Below, piece by piece: positions 13,959-23,001 of a stretch of 23,636 nt of DNA. Under the pieces are notes generated by a model. The model worked only from the letters and a program-made list of their open reading frames with translations, was not told where the DNA came from and did no database searches. The translations under genes and the position numbers were made by a program. Within the stretch, counting starts at the first letter, position 1; each line of letters starts with the position of its first letter. Source of the DNA: Balneolaceae bacterium (lineage in GTDB: Bacteria; Bacteroidota; Rhodothermia; Balneolales; Balneolaceae); the NCBI GenBank assembly GCA_007123985.1, contig SLGA01000236.1, positions 1 to 23,636 of the forward strand, written 5' to 3'.

Positions 13959-15260
13959 GTGGACATATCTGTTCAGGACGTTACCTCGGTAGACAAAGAG
14001 ATAACTATAAAAGCAAACAGAGAGGATCTCTCTCCCAAATTCGATCAGGCATTTAAAAAATACAGATCTCAAATTCAGCTTCCCGGATTTCGTCCGGGTC
14101 GTGTTCCTCTCGGAATCGTAAAAAAGCGATTTGGTAAAGAGATCGAGCTCGAAGAGATCAACAATTACGTGCAGGAAGTGTACGAAAAGCAGATTGTACC
14201 CGATCACGAGCCTGTTGGCGAAACTCAAATGGTTGACCTGAAATGGGAAGATGACCAGCTTGAAGTGATTTTCAAGATTGGTGCAAAGCCGGAATTTGAG
14301 CTAAAGGATCTTGCAGAGATCACCGTGGATAAAATGGTGCACGATGTAAACGATGAAGAAGTAGAAGAGGAGATTGAACGCACACTCGAACGCCAGGGTA
14401 ACTGGGAAGAAGTGGATGGCGAAATCACTGAAGAGCACCGTGTAACTGTTGATGCTGTAAGTCTGGATGAAGAAGGCAAACCCGTTGAAGGTGAGAAAGA
14501 TGAAAATCAGAAGCTGGACCTTCGTCAGGAAGCAGCAAAAGAGTTCAAAGATAACCTGGTTGGCAAAAAAGCCGGTGATGTTGTAAAGATGGAGCTTGGC
14601 GAAGGCGATGAGCACGACCGCTTTGAAATGCGCATCAAGAAGGTTGAAGAGATGAAAACTGCGGAGCTTAACGATGAGTTTGCCAAGAAAAACTCAAACG
14701 GCGAAGCAAAAAATATTGATGAGTTCAAGAGCTACATCAAGAGTAAAATGCAGGATTATTACGATCAGTCGGCCGATGACATTTTCCGGCAAACTGCTAT
14801 CGATGCACTTACTGAAGTTCATGAATTTGAGATCCCTGAAGTGATGAAGGAGCAGATACTGAACTCGTACGTTGAGTATGCCAAGCAGCAAAGCGGCGGT
14901 GAATTGCCAGAGGGCTTCAACGAAGAAGAGTATAAGGAGAAAATGGATGAGCAGGCTGTTCGTGAAGGAAAGTGGGCATTTATCAGCCAGAAACTCCAGG
15001 ATAAGTTTGAGGATATTGAAATAAAACCGGAAGATATCGACCAGCAGCTCGGTGTTGAAGCAGCACGTTTTGGTGCAACCGTAGATCAGCTGAGGAGTTA
15101 TTATGCGCAAAACCCTTCGCAACTTGAAAATCTGCGCACAACGATACGTGAAAACAAGGTGTTTGTAAAATTAGCGGAAGAAGTTGCCGTGAACGAACTC
15201 TCGAAAGACGAATTTCGTAAGAAGAGAGAAGAAGAAAACGAAAAAAGTGAAGACAAATAA
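13959..15260 (+). CDS. tig: trigger factor, ribosome-associated chaperone
   Basis: 433 aa, normal family length. The N-terminal ribosome-binding domain has the signature GFRPGRVP (43-50) after a long helix. A degenerate FKBP-type peptidyl-prolyl isomerase domain lies around 150-240 (VTVDAVSLDEEGKPVEG, LVGKKAGDVVKMELGEG), and a long helical C-terminal chaperone domain, rich in Glu and Lys, follows. It binds nascent chains at the ribosome exit. The start is GTG (13959-13961), with AAAGG about 9 bases upstream and the expected first residues MDISVQDV; no nearby ATG fits. clpP follows after 8 bases and then clpX, the classic tig-clpP-clpX order linking folding to degradation. Confidence 0.97.
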   Translation: MDISVQDVTSVDKEITIKANREDLSPKFDQAFKKYRSQIQLPGFRPGRVPLGIVKKRFGKEIELEEINNYVQEVYEKQIVPDHEPVGETQMVDLKWEDDQLEVIFKIGAKPEFELKDLAEITVDKMVHDVNDEEVEEEIERTLERQGNWEEVDGEITEEHRVTVDAVSLDEEGKPVEGEKDENQKLDLRQEAAKEFKDNLVGKKAGDVVKMELGEGDEHDRFEMRIKKVEEMKTAELNDEFAKKNSNGEAKNIDEFKSYIKSKMQDYYDQSADDIFRQTAIDALTEVHEFEIPEVMKEQILNSYVEYAKQQSGGELPEGFNEEEYKEKMDEQAVREGKWAFISQKLQDKFEDIEIKPEDIDQQLGVEAARFGATVDQLRSYYAQNPSQLENLRTTIRENKVFVKLAEEVAVNELSKDEFRKKREEENEKSEDK

Positions 15261-15268
15261 TTTCTGCC

Positions 15269-15916
15269 ATGAACATCAAACAGCCAATCTTTGAAATACC
15301 CGATATGAGCGAAATCACACAGATTCAGAACAATCTTATTCCCATGGTTGTGGAAACCACAAACCGGGGCGAGCGAGCATATGATATCTACTCCCGCCTG
15401 CTTAAAGACCGAATTGTGATTTTGGGAACACCGGTGAATGATGCTGTAGCAAGTTCAATTGTAGCGCAGCTTCTTTTTCTTGAGTCGCAGGATGCAGAAA
15501 AGGATATTAATTTATACATCAACAGCCCGGGCGGCGTAGTTTCTGCCGGGATGGCCATTTATGATACCATGCAATATGTGAAGTGTGATGTGTCAACCAC
15601 TTGCGTTGGTATGGCGGCATCGATGGGAGCTGTGCTTCTAACGGCCGGTACCAAAGGTAAACGCCATGCGCTTCCTCACGCACGTGTTATGATTCACCAG
15701 CCACTTGGCGGTGTGCAGGGTCAGGCCAGTGATATTGAAATTGAAGCGCAGGAAATTCTTCGCATTAAAAAAGAGCTTAGCGGAATCATTGCAGATCATT
15801 CAGGTAAAGATATTGAAGAGATTATTAAAGACTCTGACAGAAATAAATGGATGACAGCAGACGAAGCCAAGAAGTACGGATTGATTGACCGTGTAATGAG
15901 GCGAGAAAAGAAATAA
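15269..15916 (+). CDS. clpP: ATP-dependent Clp protease proteolytic subunit
   Basis: 215 aa. This is the serine peptidase that forms the barrel-shaped ClpP tetradecamer. The catalytic triad is visible: Ser118 in GMAASMGA, His143 in MIHQPLGG, Asp190 in SDRNKWM. INSPGGVVSAGMAIYDTM (85-102) is the substrate-binding strand region. The N-terminal extension before TNRGERAYDIYSRLL is about 30 residues and probably includes a short processed propeptide, as in other ClpPs. The ATG is 8 bases after the tig stop. The partner unfoldase clpX is next. Confidence 0.98.
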   Translation: MNIKQPIFEIPDMSEITQIQNNLIPMVVETTNRGERAYDIYSRLLKDRIVILGTPVNDAVASSIVAQLLFLESQDAEKDINLYINSPGGVVSAGMAIYDTMQYVKCDVSTTCVGMAASMGAVLLTAGTKGKRHALPHARVMIHQPLGGVQGQASDIEIEAQEILRIKKELSGIIADHSGKDIEEIIKDSDRNKWMTADEAKKYGLIDRVMRREKK

Positions 15917-15982
15917 GTAACTGCGCGGAAAATTTTTTGAAAAAGATCATTATGCCTACATTCAGGCAGTAAAAAGATATTT

Positions 15983-17236
15983 ATGAGCAAAAAGAAAGAT
16001 AACGAATCGGTATTCTGCTCCTTTTGCGGGCGCTCCAGTCACGATGTGAATTCAATGGTTGCAGGCCCCGATGTTTACATTTGTAACCACTGCATTGAGG
16101 ATGCTTCAAGTATTATTCAAAGTGATCTTTCTTCGTTGGCTCGCCGCCGGGAAAAGCAGTACAAGCCAATGCTTAAGCCGCTGGAGATCAAGAACAAACT
16201 CGATGAGTATGTAATTGGCCAGGAAAATGCTAAAAAAGCACTCTCGGTTGCTGTTTATAATCATTATAAGCGTATCTCTAACGCATCAGAAATTGCGATT
16301 GATGATACCCGCATTGAGAAAAGCAACATTATTCTGTTAGGGCCTACCGGATCGGGTAAAACCCTTCTTGCCAGAACACTTGCCAAGATAATTGATGTGC
16401 CTATTACCATTGCAGATGCCACCGTACTTACTGAAGCTGGTTATGTGGGCGAAGACGTGGAGAGTATTCTGAGTAATTTGCTCCAGGCTGCCGATTATGA
16501 TGTGGAGCGGGCAAAGCGTGGTATAGTTTACATCGATGAAATTGATAAAGTATCGCGTAAAAGTGATAATCCATCCATCACCCGTGATGTTTCAGGTGAA
16601 GGTGTGCAACAGGCTTTGCTGAAAATACTCGAGGGTACTACAGCCAATATTCCGCCCAAAGGAGGCAGAAAACACCCTGAACAGAGTTTCATTCAGCTTG
16701 ATACTTCAGATATTCTCTTTGTATGCGGAGGTGCTTTTAGTGGCCTTGAAGAGGTGATTTCACGGAGATTATCATCAAGCTCTATGGGTTTTCATTCAGA
16801 TTCTCAGATTAAGTTTGATAAAAACGATCCGAAAATCTTTACCCATGTTGAGCCGGAAGATTTACAGAAATTCGGTTTGATTCCAGAGCTGATTGGTAGG
16901 CTTCCCATCATTTGCGGCCTCGAAGAACTATCCGATGAAGCCATGATAGAAATTCTGCTTACACCAAAAAATGCGATTACAAAACAGTACAAAAAACTGT
17001 TCGACATGGAAGATGTAGAACTGGTTTTTGAAGATGATGCACTCACCGCTGTGGTTGAAAAAGCAAGAGACAGAAAAACCGGCGCCCGAGGATTGCGCTC
17101 GATTCTGGAAGATGCGATGCTCGAAATTATGTTCATCATCCCATCGATGAAAAATGTGAAGCGATGTATAATTACTCGCGAAACCATCGAGAAAAAAGCC
17201 CCACCTGTGTATGAGAAGCGTAAAGCTTCTGCCTGA
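15983..17236 (+). CDS. clpX: ATP-dependent Clp protease ATP-binding subunit ClpX
   Basis: 417 aa, standard length. The N-terminal zinc-binding domain has Cys12, Cys15, Cys34 and Cys37. The AAA+ module has Walker A GPTGSGKT (120-127), the pore-1 loop GYVG (153-156), Walker B IVYIDEID (181-188), the RKH loop (GGRKHPEQ) and the small domain with KTGARGLRSILED. ClpX unfolds tagged substrates and feeds them to ClpP. It lies 66 bases after clpP, so it is likely in the same transcript. The AT-rich gap holds a small inverted repeat (TGCCT/AGGCA). A candidate terminator follows the gene. Confidence 0.98.
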   Translation: MSKKKDNESVFCSFCGRSSHDVNSMVAGPDVYICNHCIEDASSIIQSDLSSLARRREKQYKPMLKPLEIKNKLDEYVIGQENAKKALSVAVYNHYKRISNASEIAIDDTRIEKSNIILLGPTGSGKTLLARTLAKIIDVPITIADATVLTEAGYVGEDVESILSNLLQAADYDVERAKRGIVYIDEIDKVSRKSDNPSITRDVSGEGVQQALLKILEGTTANIPPKGGRKHPEQSFIQLDTSDILFVCGGAFSGLEEVISRRLSSSSMGFHSDSQIKFDKNDPKIFTHVEPEDLQKFGLIPELIGRLPIICGLEELSDEAMIEILLTPKNAITKQYKKLFDMEDVELVFEDDALTAVVEKARDRKTGARGLRSILEDAMLEIMFIIPSMKNVKRCIITRETIEKKAPPVYEKRKASA

Positions 17237-17276
17237 TTATTTTTGCAATAAAATTAAACAGGGTACATTCTATCAT

Positions 17277-17316
17277 AAAAGCTATCTTAACAGCTTCGTT
17301 TTGCTGTATGGCTTTT
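17277..17316 (+). terminator. candidate intrinsic terminator after clpX
   Basis: AAAAGCTAT (17277-17285) pairs with ATGGCTTTT (17308-17316), with one U-G wobble. An inner stem ACAGC/GCTGT surrounds the loop TTCGTTTT, and CTTA bulges on the left side. It ends in TTTT, about 40 bases after the clpX stop. The bulge makes it imperfect. Confidence 0.45.
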
Positions 17317-17415
17317 CACATTTCCGAAATCAGCAGGTAATTAACGGTTGTTAGCCCTGATTTTACGGAATTGTGTAACCCTTCAGGAATGTATTAAAAC
17401 CAATACAAGTACCCG

Positions 17416-18702
17416 ATGAATACGTTATTACCGTCAAATCGCATAAAAATTACACTGGTTTCTCTGCTTGTTTTGATTGCCGGTGCATCATTCATCTACA
17501 ATCAGGTTCTGCTGAACCGTATTATGCAGCAAGAGAGAGCCAGCGTTGAACTCTGGGCAAAAGCGTTTGAGTTTAATGTGGATCCAAGCCATCAGGAGAT
17601 TAGTTCTAAACTTAATATGGTGGCGAGTGTTTTACGCACATATCCCGAGGTACCCGACAGCTTATCTCGGCTGATCTTGGAAGCAGAATCCGCAAAGTTT
17701 ACGCAAGACTTTGTTACAAATGAAATTATCCGGCCAGAGCATCTTTTCAACATACCGGTGATTGTGGTGGATGAATCCGGTTTTGTACTACACAACAGAT
17801 TTATCGATGAGTACAATATGGCACCCGAGGAACTTTTGAGCCGGTTTGCATCCCTCCACGAACCGATTATGATTACTCTTGGTGAGGGTAGTCGTACCTT
17901 AAATCAATACGTTTATTATGGCGAAAGCCCTATGATACAGTACCTTCGGTTTTTTCCATACGTGCAGTTTGGGATCTTGGCACTTTTAATTGGTGTGGGT
18001 TATACAACGTACAGGAGTATTACGAGATCGGAGCAGTCGAACCTGTGGGTAGGAATGACCAAGGAAGCAGCACACCAGCTGGGTACGCCTTTATCAAGTA
18101 TCTATGGATGGTTACAGCTATTGCGTGATCAAAATCGTGATAATAACGATACACTTAAAATTGCCCATGAAATTGAGAATGATGTTACCCGTCTAAAAGG
18201 TATCGCTGAGCGATTTAACAAAATCGGATCGCAGCCGGAGTTGAAAGAGCTATGTCCTGAGCCGATTATCAATCAGGTAATAACATACATGGAGAACCGG
18301 ATGCCTCAGCTTGGAAAACGTATTGAGGTGAGAAAAGCGATTGAAACAAGTGAAAAGGTGATGATTAATCCCGAATTGTTTCAGTGGGCAGTAGAGAACC
18401 TGATTAAAAATTCGATGGACGCTATTAACAAGAGCGTGGTAGATCCATACGTATCTGTTGCGGTGATTAGGGATGGAAATCAGCTGCTTATTGATATTGA
18501 AGATTCCGGATCGGGTATTGACCGAAAATACCTCAAAGAAATCTTTAAACCGGGTTTCAGTACGAAAAAGAGGGGATGGGGTCTCGGATTAAGCCTTACA
18601 AAACGTATCATCGAAGAGTATCACGATGGGAAAGTATTTGTACTTCAGTCGTTGCCCGGCAAGGGAACCATTTTCAGAATTTCCCTGCCACTAAAGCGTT
18701 AG
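17416..18702 (+). CDS. membrane-bound sensor histidine kinase
   Basis: 428 aa. A membrane span at about 12-30 and a second at about 181-198 enclose an extracytoplasmic sensor domain of roughly 150 residues with no family I recognise. There is no visible HAMP domain. The H box is EAAHQLGTPLSSIYGW with His220 as phosphoacceptor. The ATPase domain has an N box (ENLIKNSMDAI), G1 DSGSGI (363-368), F box and GWGLGLSL (387-394). No response regulator gene is in the window, so this is an orphan kinase here. It is 179 bases after clpX, separated by a candidate terminator, and its TAG stop overlaps the stop of the convergent sigma-factor gene. It could work with the neighbouring sigma factor, but nothing in the sequence proves this. 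Confidence 0.93.
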   Translation: MNTLLPSNRIKITLVSLLVLIAGASFIYNQVLLNRIMQQERASVELWAKAFEFNVDPSHQEISSKLNMVASVLRTYPEVPDSLSRLILEAESAKFTQDFVTNEIIRPEHLFNIPVIVVDESGFVLHNRFIDEYNMAPEELLSRFASLHEPIMITLGEGSRTLNQYVYYGESPMIQYLRFFPYVQFGILALLIGVGYTTYRSITRSEQSNLWVGMTKEAAHQLGTPLSSIYGWLQLLRDQNRDNNDTLKIAHEIENDVTRLKGIAERFNKIGSQPELKELCPEPIINQVITYMENRMPQLGKRIEVRKAIETSEKVMINPELFQWAVENLIKNSMDAINKSVVDPYVSVAVIRDGNQLLIDIEDSGSGIDRKYLKEIFKPGFSTKKRGWGLGLSLTKRIIEEYHDGKVFVLQSLPGKGTIFRISLPLKR

Positions 18703-19274
18703 TCCTGAGCGTAGCCTCGTTTGGCAGCGTATTCCATGAGTTGTGCCTTCAGAAGATTACGGCCTCTGTGAAGCCGTGAGCGTATTGTTCCGATTGGTAC
18801 ATCGAGCATGTTTGCAATCTCTTCATACGTAAAATCTTCCACATCACACAAAAGAACAACGGTTCGGAAATCTTCAGGGATGCTGTCCAGCGCATTTGAA
18901 AGATCATCATCAATGAGCTCGCGAAACATTTTATCCTCAAGATCTGAGGTTTCTGTGCGTTCGTCTCTGATGGTTTCGTAGAATGTGGCAACTTCGTCGT
19001 AATCTACCTCATGAGGTTTTTTAGATTTCTTCCGATAGTTGTTGATGTAGGAGTTTTTGAGAATTCGAAAAAGCCACGCCTTGGCGTTGGTCCCTTTCTC
19101 ATAGCTGCTGAAGAATCGGTAAGCTTTTACAATTGTATCTTGCACAAGATCTTCCGCATCGTTGGGATCTGATGTAAGCCTTAAGCCAAAATTGTAAAGT
19201 GCATCAAGATGAGGAATAATTTCATCGTTGAAATCTTGTTGCTTCTTTATTTCTGTTTTTGTGAGATCTGCCAT
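18699..19274 (-). CDS. ECF-type RNA polymerase sigma factor
   Basis: 191 aa. Region 2 is seen at about 20-85: DAEDLVQDTIVKAYRFF (39-55) and TNAKAWLFRILKNSYINNYR, the promoter-melting and -10 recognition part. An acidic linker (about 88-125) joins it to region 4 at about 126-182 (LDSIPEDFRTVVLL, FTYEEIANMLDVPIGTIRSR, LHRGRNLL), a helix-turn-helix for the -35. It directs RNA polymerase to an alternative promoter set. No anti-sigma gene follows: downstream lies a convergent kinase gene whose stop overlaps by 4 bases (kinase TAG 18700-18702, sigma TAA 18701-18699). A partner may be coded elsewhere, or control is of another kind. Confidence 0.95.
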   Translation of the reverse strand: MADLTKTEIKKQQDFNDEIIPHLDALYNFGLRLTSDPNDAEDLVQDTIVKAYRFFSSYEKGTNAKAWLFRILKNSYINNYRKKSKKPHEVDYDEVATFYETIRDERTETSDLEDKMFRELIDDDLSNALDSIPEDFRTVVLLCDVEDFTYEEIANMLDVPIGTIRSRLHRGRNLLKAQLMEYAAKRGYAQD

Positions 19275-19391
19275 CCCTATTATTTTCTAACATCAGAAAG
19301 AGTACAGTACCAAACGGCCTTTATCTCCTTATGAAGATTTATTTAAACTAAAATACTGTTAATCCTGCCAATAATCTAATTGATAGAATTG

Positions 19392-19422
19392 ATTGTTCTT
19401 GTAAATAAAATAAAAGAACAAT
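19392..19422. repeat. AT-rich inverted repeat between sigma gene and CPBP gene
   Basis: ATTGTTCTT (19392-19400) and AAGAACAAT (19414-19422) form a perfect 9-bp stem with a 13-base AT loop, followed on the plus strand by TTTT. It lies in the 173-base gap between the end of the aroC operon and the sigma gene. It may be an operator for the sigma gene or a weak transcript end. Confidence 0.4.
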
Positions 19423-19447
19423 TTTTACGTGATTGCGTTTCCGGTTT

Positions 19448-20167
19448 TTACATATTTGCAATCACCACTAAATCATACAATGCATGTGTCCATGCGGCTA
19501 TCCCAAAACCTCTAGTAACATAAATAAGATTTAGTGCTAAGCCAAATAAAAACCTGAATAAAAACGATTTAAGCGTAAAAAAATCGCCATAATGGCCAAC
19601 GTAATGTACTGCGCTAAAAAGCAATGCGGCTACTACTACCGCGAAAAAATAGGCAAATTTTTTACGGTTTGTTAAGCGGTTAAAAAGAAACAGAAGTCCG
19701 CTCACTAGAATTACCCTGAAAAAAAGTTCTTCATATAAACCTGCTCCGAGTGAAAGTGCAAAAAGCTGAAATTTACTCAGCTGCTCAATGGGACTGTCTG
19801 GTTGCATATTCAGAAGAAATTCCAGGAAAAATCCGATAAACAACCCGATGAAAACTGCGTAAGTGGCGGATTCAAGAAACATCAGCCCGAAATAGTTCTT
19901 ATTTAATCGCGGCAGCTCTTTTCTCTTTCTAAAAATAATTACGGCACCTACTGCTGCAGCCACCAAGAACGTAGCAGTTATTGCATTAATACCCAGACCC
20001 TGGAACATGGTTTTGAACCATACATCCACAGAAATTCGAACCATGTAATCGGCATCCGGTTGGGAAAGACGAATTAATACTTCATATAGAACTAAAAGCG
20101 GAATGCACGCGATATAGCTGTAAACAATTCCCCTGGAGTGTTCAAAGTAAGTGCTCTTTCTTTTCAA
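19448..20167 (-). CDS. CPBP family intramembrane metalloprotease
   Basis: 239 aa with about six to eight membrane spans. The conserved glutamic intramembrane protease motifs are present: YEELFFR (Glu146, Glu147, Arg151), AVHYVGH (His188 in the F-x-x-x-H position) and AAWTHALYD (His228). These residues form the active site of Rce1-like and bacterial CPBP proteases; some bacterial members act in self-immunity or envelope signalling, and the substrate here is unknown. The start is TTG (20165-20167), 8 bases after the stop of the LysM gene; the first in-frame ATG would cut off the first membrane span. It is the last gene of the aroC operon. Confidence 0.9.
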   Translation of the reverse strand: MKRKSTYFEHSRGIVYSYIACIPLLVLYEVLIRLSQPDADYMVRISVDVWFKTMFQGLGINAITATFLVAAAVGAVIIFRKRKELPRLNKNYFGLMFLESATYAVFIGLFIGFFLEFLLNMQPDSPIEQLSKFQLFALSLGAGLYEELFFRVILVSGLLFLFNRLTNRKKFAYFFAVVVAALLFSAVHYVGHYGDFFTLKSFLFRFLFGLALNLIYVTRGFGIAAWTHALYDLVVIANM

Positions 20168-20175
20168 TTCAGCAA

Positions 20176-21348
20176 TTAGTCATCAAGGTAGATGGTTACC
20201 ATGGGTTGATCAACAGATGAAAAACCGAGCATGTTAAACGCACGGTTTGATAATTTAAGGCCGTCTCCGGAATAGCGATCGTTCACGCGAACATAGATTC
20301 CCACTCCGTTTGATGGATTCTCTATGTAAATAATGTTACCCAGCACCATATTTGAGTGCGCCGCTGTAAGCTGTGTTGGATTGTAAAGTTCACCGCTTGT
20401 GGTAGGGGTGGCTTTGTCGTTTTGGCTGTACATAGAAACCGCAACAGTACCGAGATTTTCAAGGTTGGCATCTCTTCTGTATGGGTTTGGAAAGTTTCGT
20501 GTTGGTGGCAGTAGTACCGTGAGTTGCTGGCCGGAAGATATATTTCTCACATTAATATCGGGATTAAGAGCCTGTAGTTCGGCCTCACTCATTCTGAAAC
20601 GGTTCAAAATGGTATTGGTGTTTTCTCCGGAACTTAGCCTGTATAGTGCAAAGCGACCTTGTGGAGTTGAATTTTCGGCGCCTTCCGCTACAGAAGGTGC
20701 GGTGCGAATTTTCCGAACATTAATTCGCTGACCCACACGCAGCATATCTCCCTGAAGGTTGTTCATACTTCGCAACTCACCCACTGACATGTCGTGGTTT
20801 CGCGCAATCTGATAAAGTGTATCGCCGCTGCGAACAGTGTATGTATCGCTTTCGGATGCAGAGTCGTTCATTCTTCGCACGATTGATGTACGTTCATCTT
20901 CATCCATCTGCTCGATCTCTTCAATAGTTGGCGGAGCTGATTCTGCCGTATCATCATCCGGCGGAAAAATGATAAGTTCACGGCCGGCTTCCAAAGCAGT
21001 ATCACGAAGATTATTCCATTGCTGTATCTCTGCTATGGTAACTCCATACTCTCTTGAAATTGCAAAAAGAGACTCGCCGGGTTGCACGCGGTGTGTAATG
21101 CTTCCTTCCCGTGCTTGGGGCATTAGTATCAGGGTTTGTCCTGGGCGTAAATCATCCGTCTGGAGGTTATTCCATTCTCGCAGTTCGCTCACGGTTACAT
21201 TGTAATCTCTTGAAATACTGAAAAGGGTTTCTCCCTGCCGTACAATATGCTCCGATTCACTTGTTTGGGCAATCGCATCGTTGCTTATTAAACCTGTGAA
21301 TGAAAAAATAAACAGTGTTAAAAAAAAGTTTCTCAGGAAGCTATTCAT
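20176..21348 (-). CDS. secreted LysM protein with C-terminal RlpA-like domain
   Basis: 390 aa from the chosen start. Signal peptide 1-27 (FFLTLFIFSFTGLI core, cut after AIA). Three clear LysM repeats at about 34-76, 85-128 and 169-211 (each with GxTLxxIxR and xxNNL), and a more diverged fourth at 235-281, bind peptidoglycan glycans. Residues about 299-390 are an RlpA-like double-psi beta-barrel: LTAAHSNMVLGN, VNDRYSGDGLKLSNRA, with TSGE (Glu320) and NDR (Asp357), the two residues reported as catalytic in lytic RlpA. So it may cleave denuded glycan strands at the septum or only bind the wall. The ATG at 21348-21346 overlaps the TPR stop by 8 bases and gives a normal signal peptide; an ATG 13 codons upstream would put a polar stretch before it. 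Confidence 0.9.
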   Translation of the reverse strand: MNSFLRNFFLTLFIFSFTGLISNDAIAQTSESEHIVRQGETLFSISRDYNVTVSELREWNNLQTDDLRPGQTLILMPQAREGSITHRVQPGESLFAISREYGVTIAEIQQWNNLRDTALEAGRELIIFPPDDDTAESAPPTIEEIEQMDEDERTSIVRRMNDSASESDTYTVRSGDTLYQIARNHDMSVGELRSMNNLQGDMLRVGQRINVRKIRTAPSVAEGAENSTPQGRFALYRLSSGENTNTILNRFRMSEAELQALNPDINVRNISSGQQLTVLLPPTRNFPNPYRRDANLENLGTVAVSMYSQNDKATPTTSGELYNPTQLTAAHSNMVLGNIIYIENPSNGVGIYVRVNDRYSGDGLKLSNRAFNMLGFSSVDQPMVTIYLDD

Positions 21349-21682
21349 TACGCTTAAGGTCGGGTTTGATAAGTTCAAGTGCATCATTAAGCTCTATTAC
21401 TGTTCGGGTGTTACTCTGTTTTTCCGCTACTTTCAGGCCGGTTTTATACATCTCTGCAGCTTCTGATAAACGACCTGTTCGCTCGTATAGTTTGCCGAGA
21501 TGGTAATAAACACCCACATATTCGGGATCTTGTTTTAAAACAGATTCGAACAGAACTCGCGCTTTGGAAACTTCCTCTGATTTGAGCAACTCCAGAGCAA
21601 GTGCAAATTTTGTAAAAGAGTCATCCGGGTTCTTCTTCAGGAAGCCTGCAAGACGCTGTATGTTCTTTTTATTCGCGACCAT
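21341..21682 (-). CDS. small tetratricopeptide-repeat protein
   Basis: 113 aa from the ATG at 21682-21680 (MVANKKNIQRL). Two or so TPR helical pairs are seen: SFTKFALALELLKSEEVSKA with EVSKARVLFESVLKQDP, and GVYYHLGKLYERTGRLSEAAEM. No signal peptide; TPRs mediate protein-protein contacts, so it is probably a cytoplasmic adaptor whose partner is unknown. The start overlaps the end of aroC by 14 bases, and the 3' end overlaps the LysM gene by 8 bases, indicating translational coupling. A longer frame reaching 21754 would run far into aroC with no TPR character, so I rejected that start. Confidence 0.85.
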   Translation of the reverse strand: MVANKKNIQRLAGFLKKNPDDSFTKFALALELLKSEEVSKARVLFESVLKQDPEYVGVYYHLGKLYERTGRLSEAAEMYKTGLKVAEKQSNTRTVIELNDALELIKPDLKRNE

Positions 21683-22862
21683 AATTTTGTTCCCGTTTAA
21701 ATCGATTTGTGATTTCCAGCATGGAATCTCCGCCAAATTTTTCCAGAATGGCATTTGCTAAAACTGGAGCAAGAACGCTTTCTGCAACTACAACGGCTCT
21801 TGGAAGTGCGCAAACATCCGATCGTTCATAACGGGTTTCCTGCTCTTCTTTTGTTTCAACATCGGCGGTGTTTAGTGGTTTTAGCATGGTGGGTATCGGT
21901 TTCATTACTCCCCGAACAATAAGAGGCATGCCTGTTGTCATTCCGCCTTCCACACCGCCAAGTCGATTGGTTTTTCTGGTGAAGTTTCCGTTGTATTCAA
22001 TCTCATCATGAACCATGTGTTCGTGTGTTTTGCCGGCTTCAAAGCCCAATCCTATTTCTACACCTTTCATCGCCTGGGTACTCATAATGGCCTGTGCAAT
22101 CAGCCCGTCAATTTTTCGATCCCAGTGCACATAGCTTCCAAGTCCTGCCGGCAAACCTGTAACAATAATTTCGTAGATACCACCAAGAGATGTGCCATCT
22201 TTTCTGCGCTCTTTGATTTCTTCCCGCATCTGTTCACTCAAATCTTCATTGAGACAGCGAACATCCGATTCATCAGCTTTCAGATAAACTTTTTCGGCTC
22301 CTTTTTCGATGAGATGATCCGAATTTTCGCGTATCTGGTCCCAGTTATTGTAACCAATTTTACCAATTTGAATGACGTGGCCACCTATTTCAATACCAAG
22401 TTCACGAAGAAATTTTCGAGCAACCGAGCAGCAAGCAACTCTCATAGCTGTTTCTCTCGCGCTGGATCTCTCAATCACCGGCCTGATATCATCAAAACCA
22501 TATTTCTGATATCCCACAAGATCGGCATGGCCGGGCCTCGGCAGGGTTATACGCGCAACATCACCCCTGCTGCCCTCTTTCGCCATCACTTTTGGCCAGT
22601 TATCTTTATCTTTTTTGAAGGCACGGTTCACCATTGTGAAAGCGATGGGAGCACCGGTGGTTTGGCTAAATCTAACACCCGATTTTATTATTGCACGATC
22701 TTTTTCAAACGCCATCCGGCCTCCGCGGCCGTAGCCTTTCTGGCGGCGAACAAGGTGCTGCTCTATGTAATCTTCGGTAAGTTCAAGGCCGGCGGGCACA
22801 CCTTCAACAATTCCTGTAAGCTCCGGGCCGTGAGATTCACCGGCTGTAAAATATCTGATCAT
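21669..22862 (-). CDS. aroC: chorismate synthase
   Basis: 397 aa. It makes chorismate from 5-enolpyruvylshikimate 3-phosphate, the last shared step of aromatic amino acid synthesis, using reduced FMN. Family signatures: GESHGPELTGIVEGVPAGL (8-26), RRQKGYGRGGRM (34-45), SARETAMRVACCSVARKFLRE-type (short motif ARETAMRVA), and GGVEGGMTTGMPLIVRG. The start codon is ATG (22862-22860) with the expected MIRYFTAGESHG. It leads a four-gene minus-strand operon with a TPR protein, a LysM/RlpA-like protein and a CPBP protease. The 244-base gap to the divergent MlaE gene holds the promoters. Confidence 0.97.
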   Translation of the reverse strand: MIRYFTAGESHGPELTGIVEGVPAGLELTEDYIEQHLVRRQKGYGRGGRMAFEKDRAIIKSGVRFSQTTGAPIAFTMVNRAFKKDKDNWPKVMAKEGSRGDVARITLPRPGHADLVGYQKYGFDDIRPVIERSSARETAMRVACCSVARKFLRELGIEIGGHVIQIGKIGYNNWDQIRENSDHLIEKGAEKVYLKADESDVRCLNEDLSEQMREEIKERRKDGTSLGGIYEIIVTGLPAGLGSYVHWDRKIDGLIAQAIMSTQAMKGVEIGLGFEAGKTHEHMVHDEIEYNGNFTRKTNRLGGVEGGMTTGMPLIVRGVMKPIPTMLKPLNTADVETKEEQETRYERSDVCALPRAVVVAESVLAPVLANAILEKFGGDSMLEITNRFKREQNYGRE

Positions 22863-23001
22863 GCAATAGATGAATTATAATTGAGTTTAAGTAAAACGCT
22901 TAAAGATAACAGATATAATTGCGATCTGCTTTTCAAAGTAATGGTTGAAGTAAAAATATCATTCAAATTCTGAAATTAACTAAGCGCTGTAATTGAGTGT
23001 T

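Noticed and set aside
18699..19274. Toxin-antitoxin or phage element around the sigma factor
   Set aside because: All flanking frames are recognised chromosomal genes, with no integrase, attachment repeat or toxin fold.
21683..21754. Longer start for the TPR protein
   Set aside because: The extra residues lie inside aroC and have no TPR character; the ATG at 21682 gives normal coupling.
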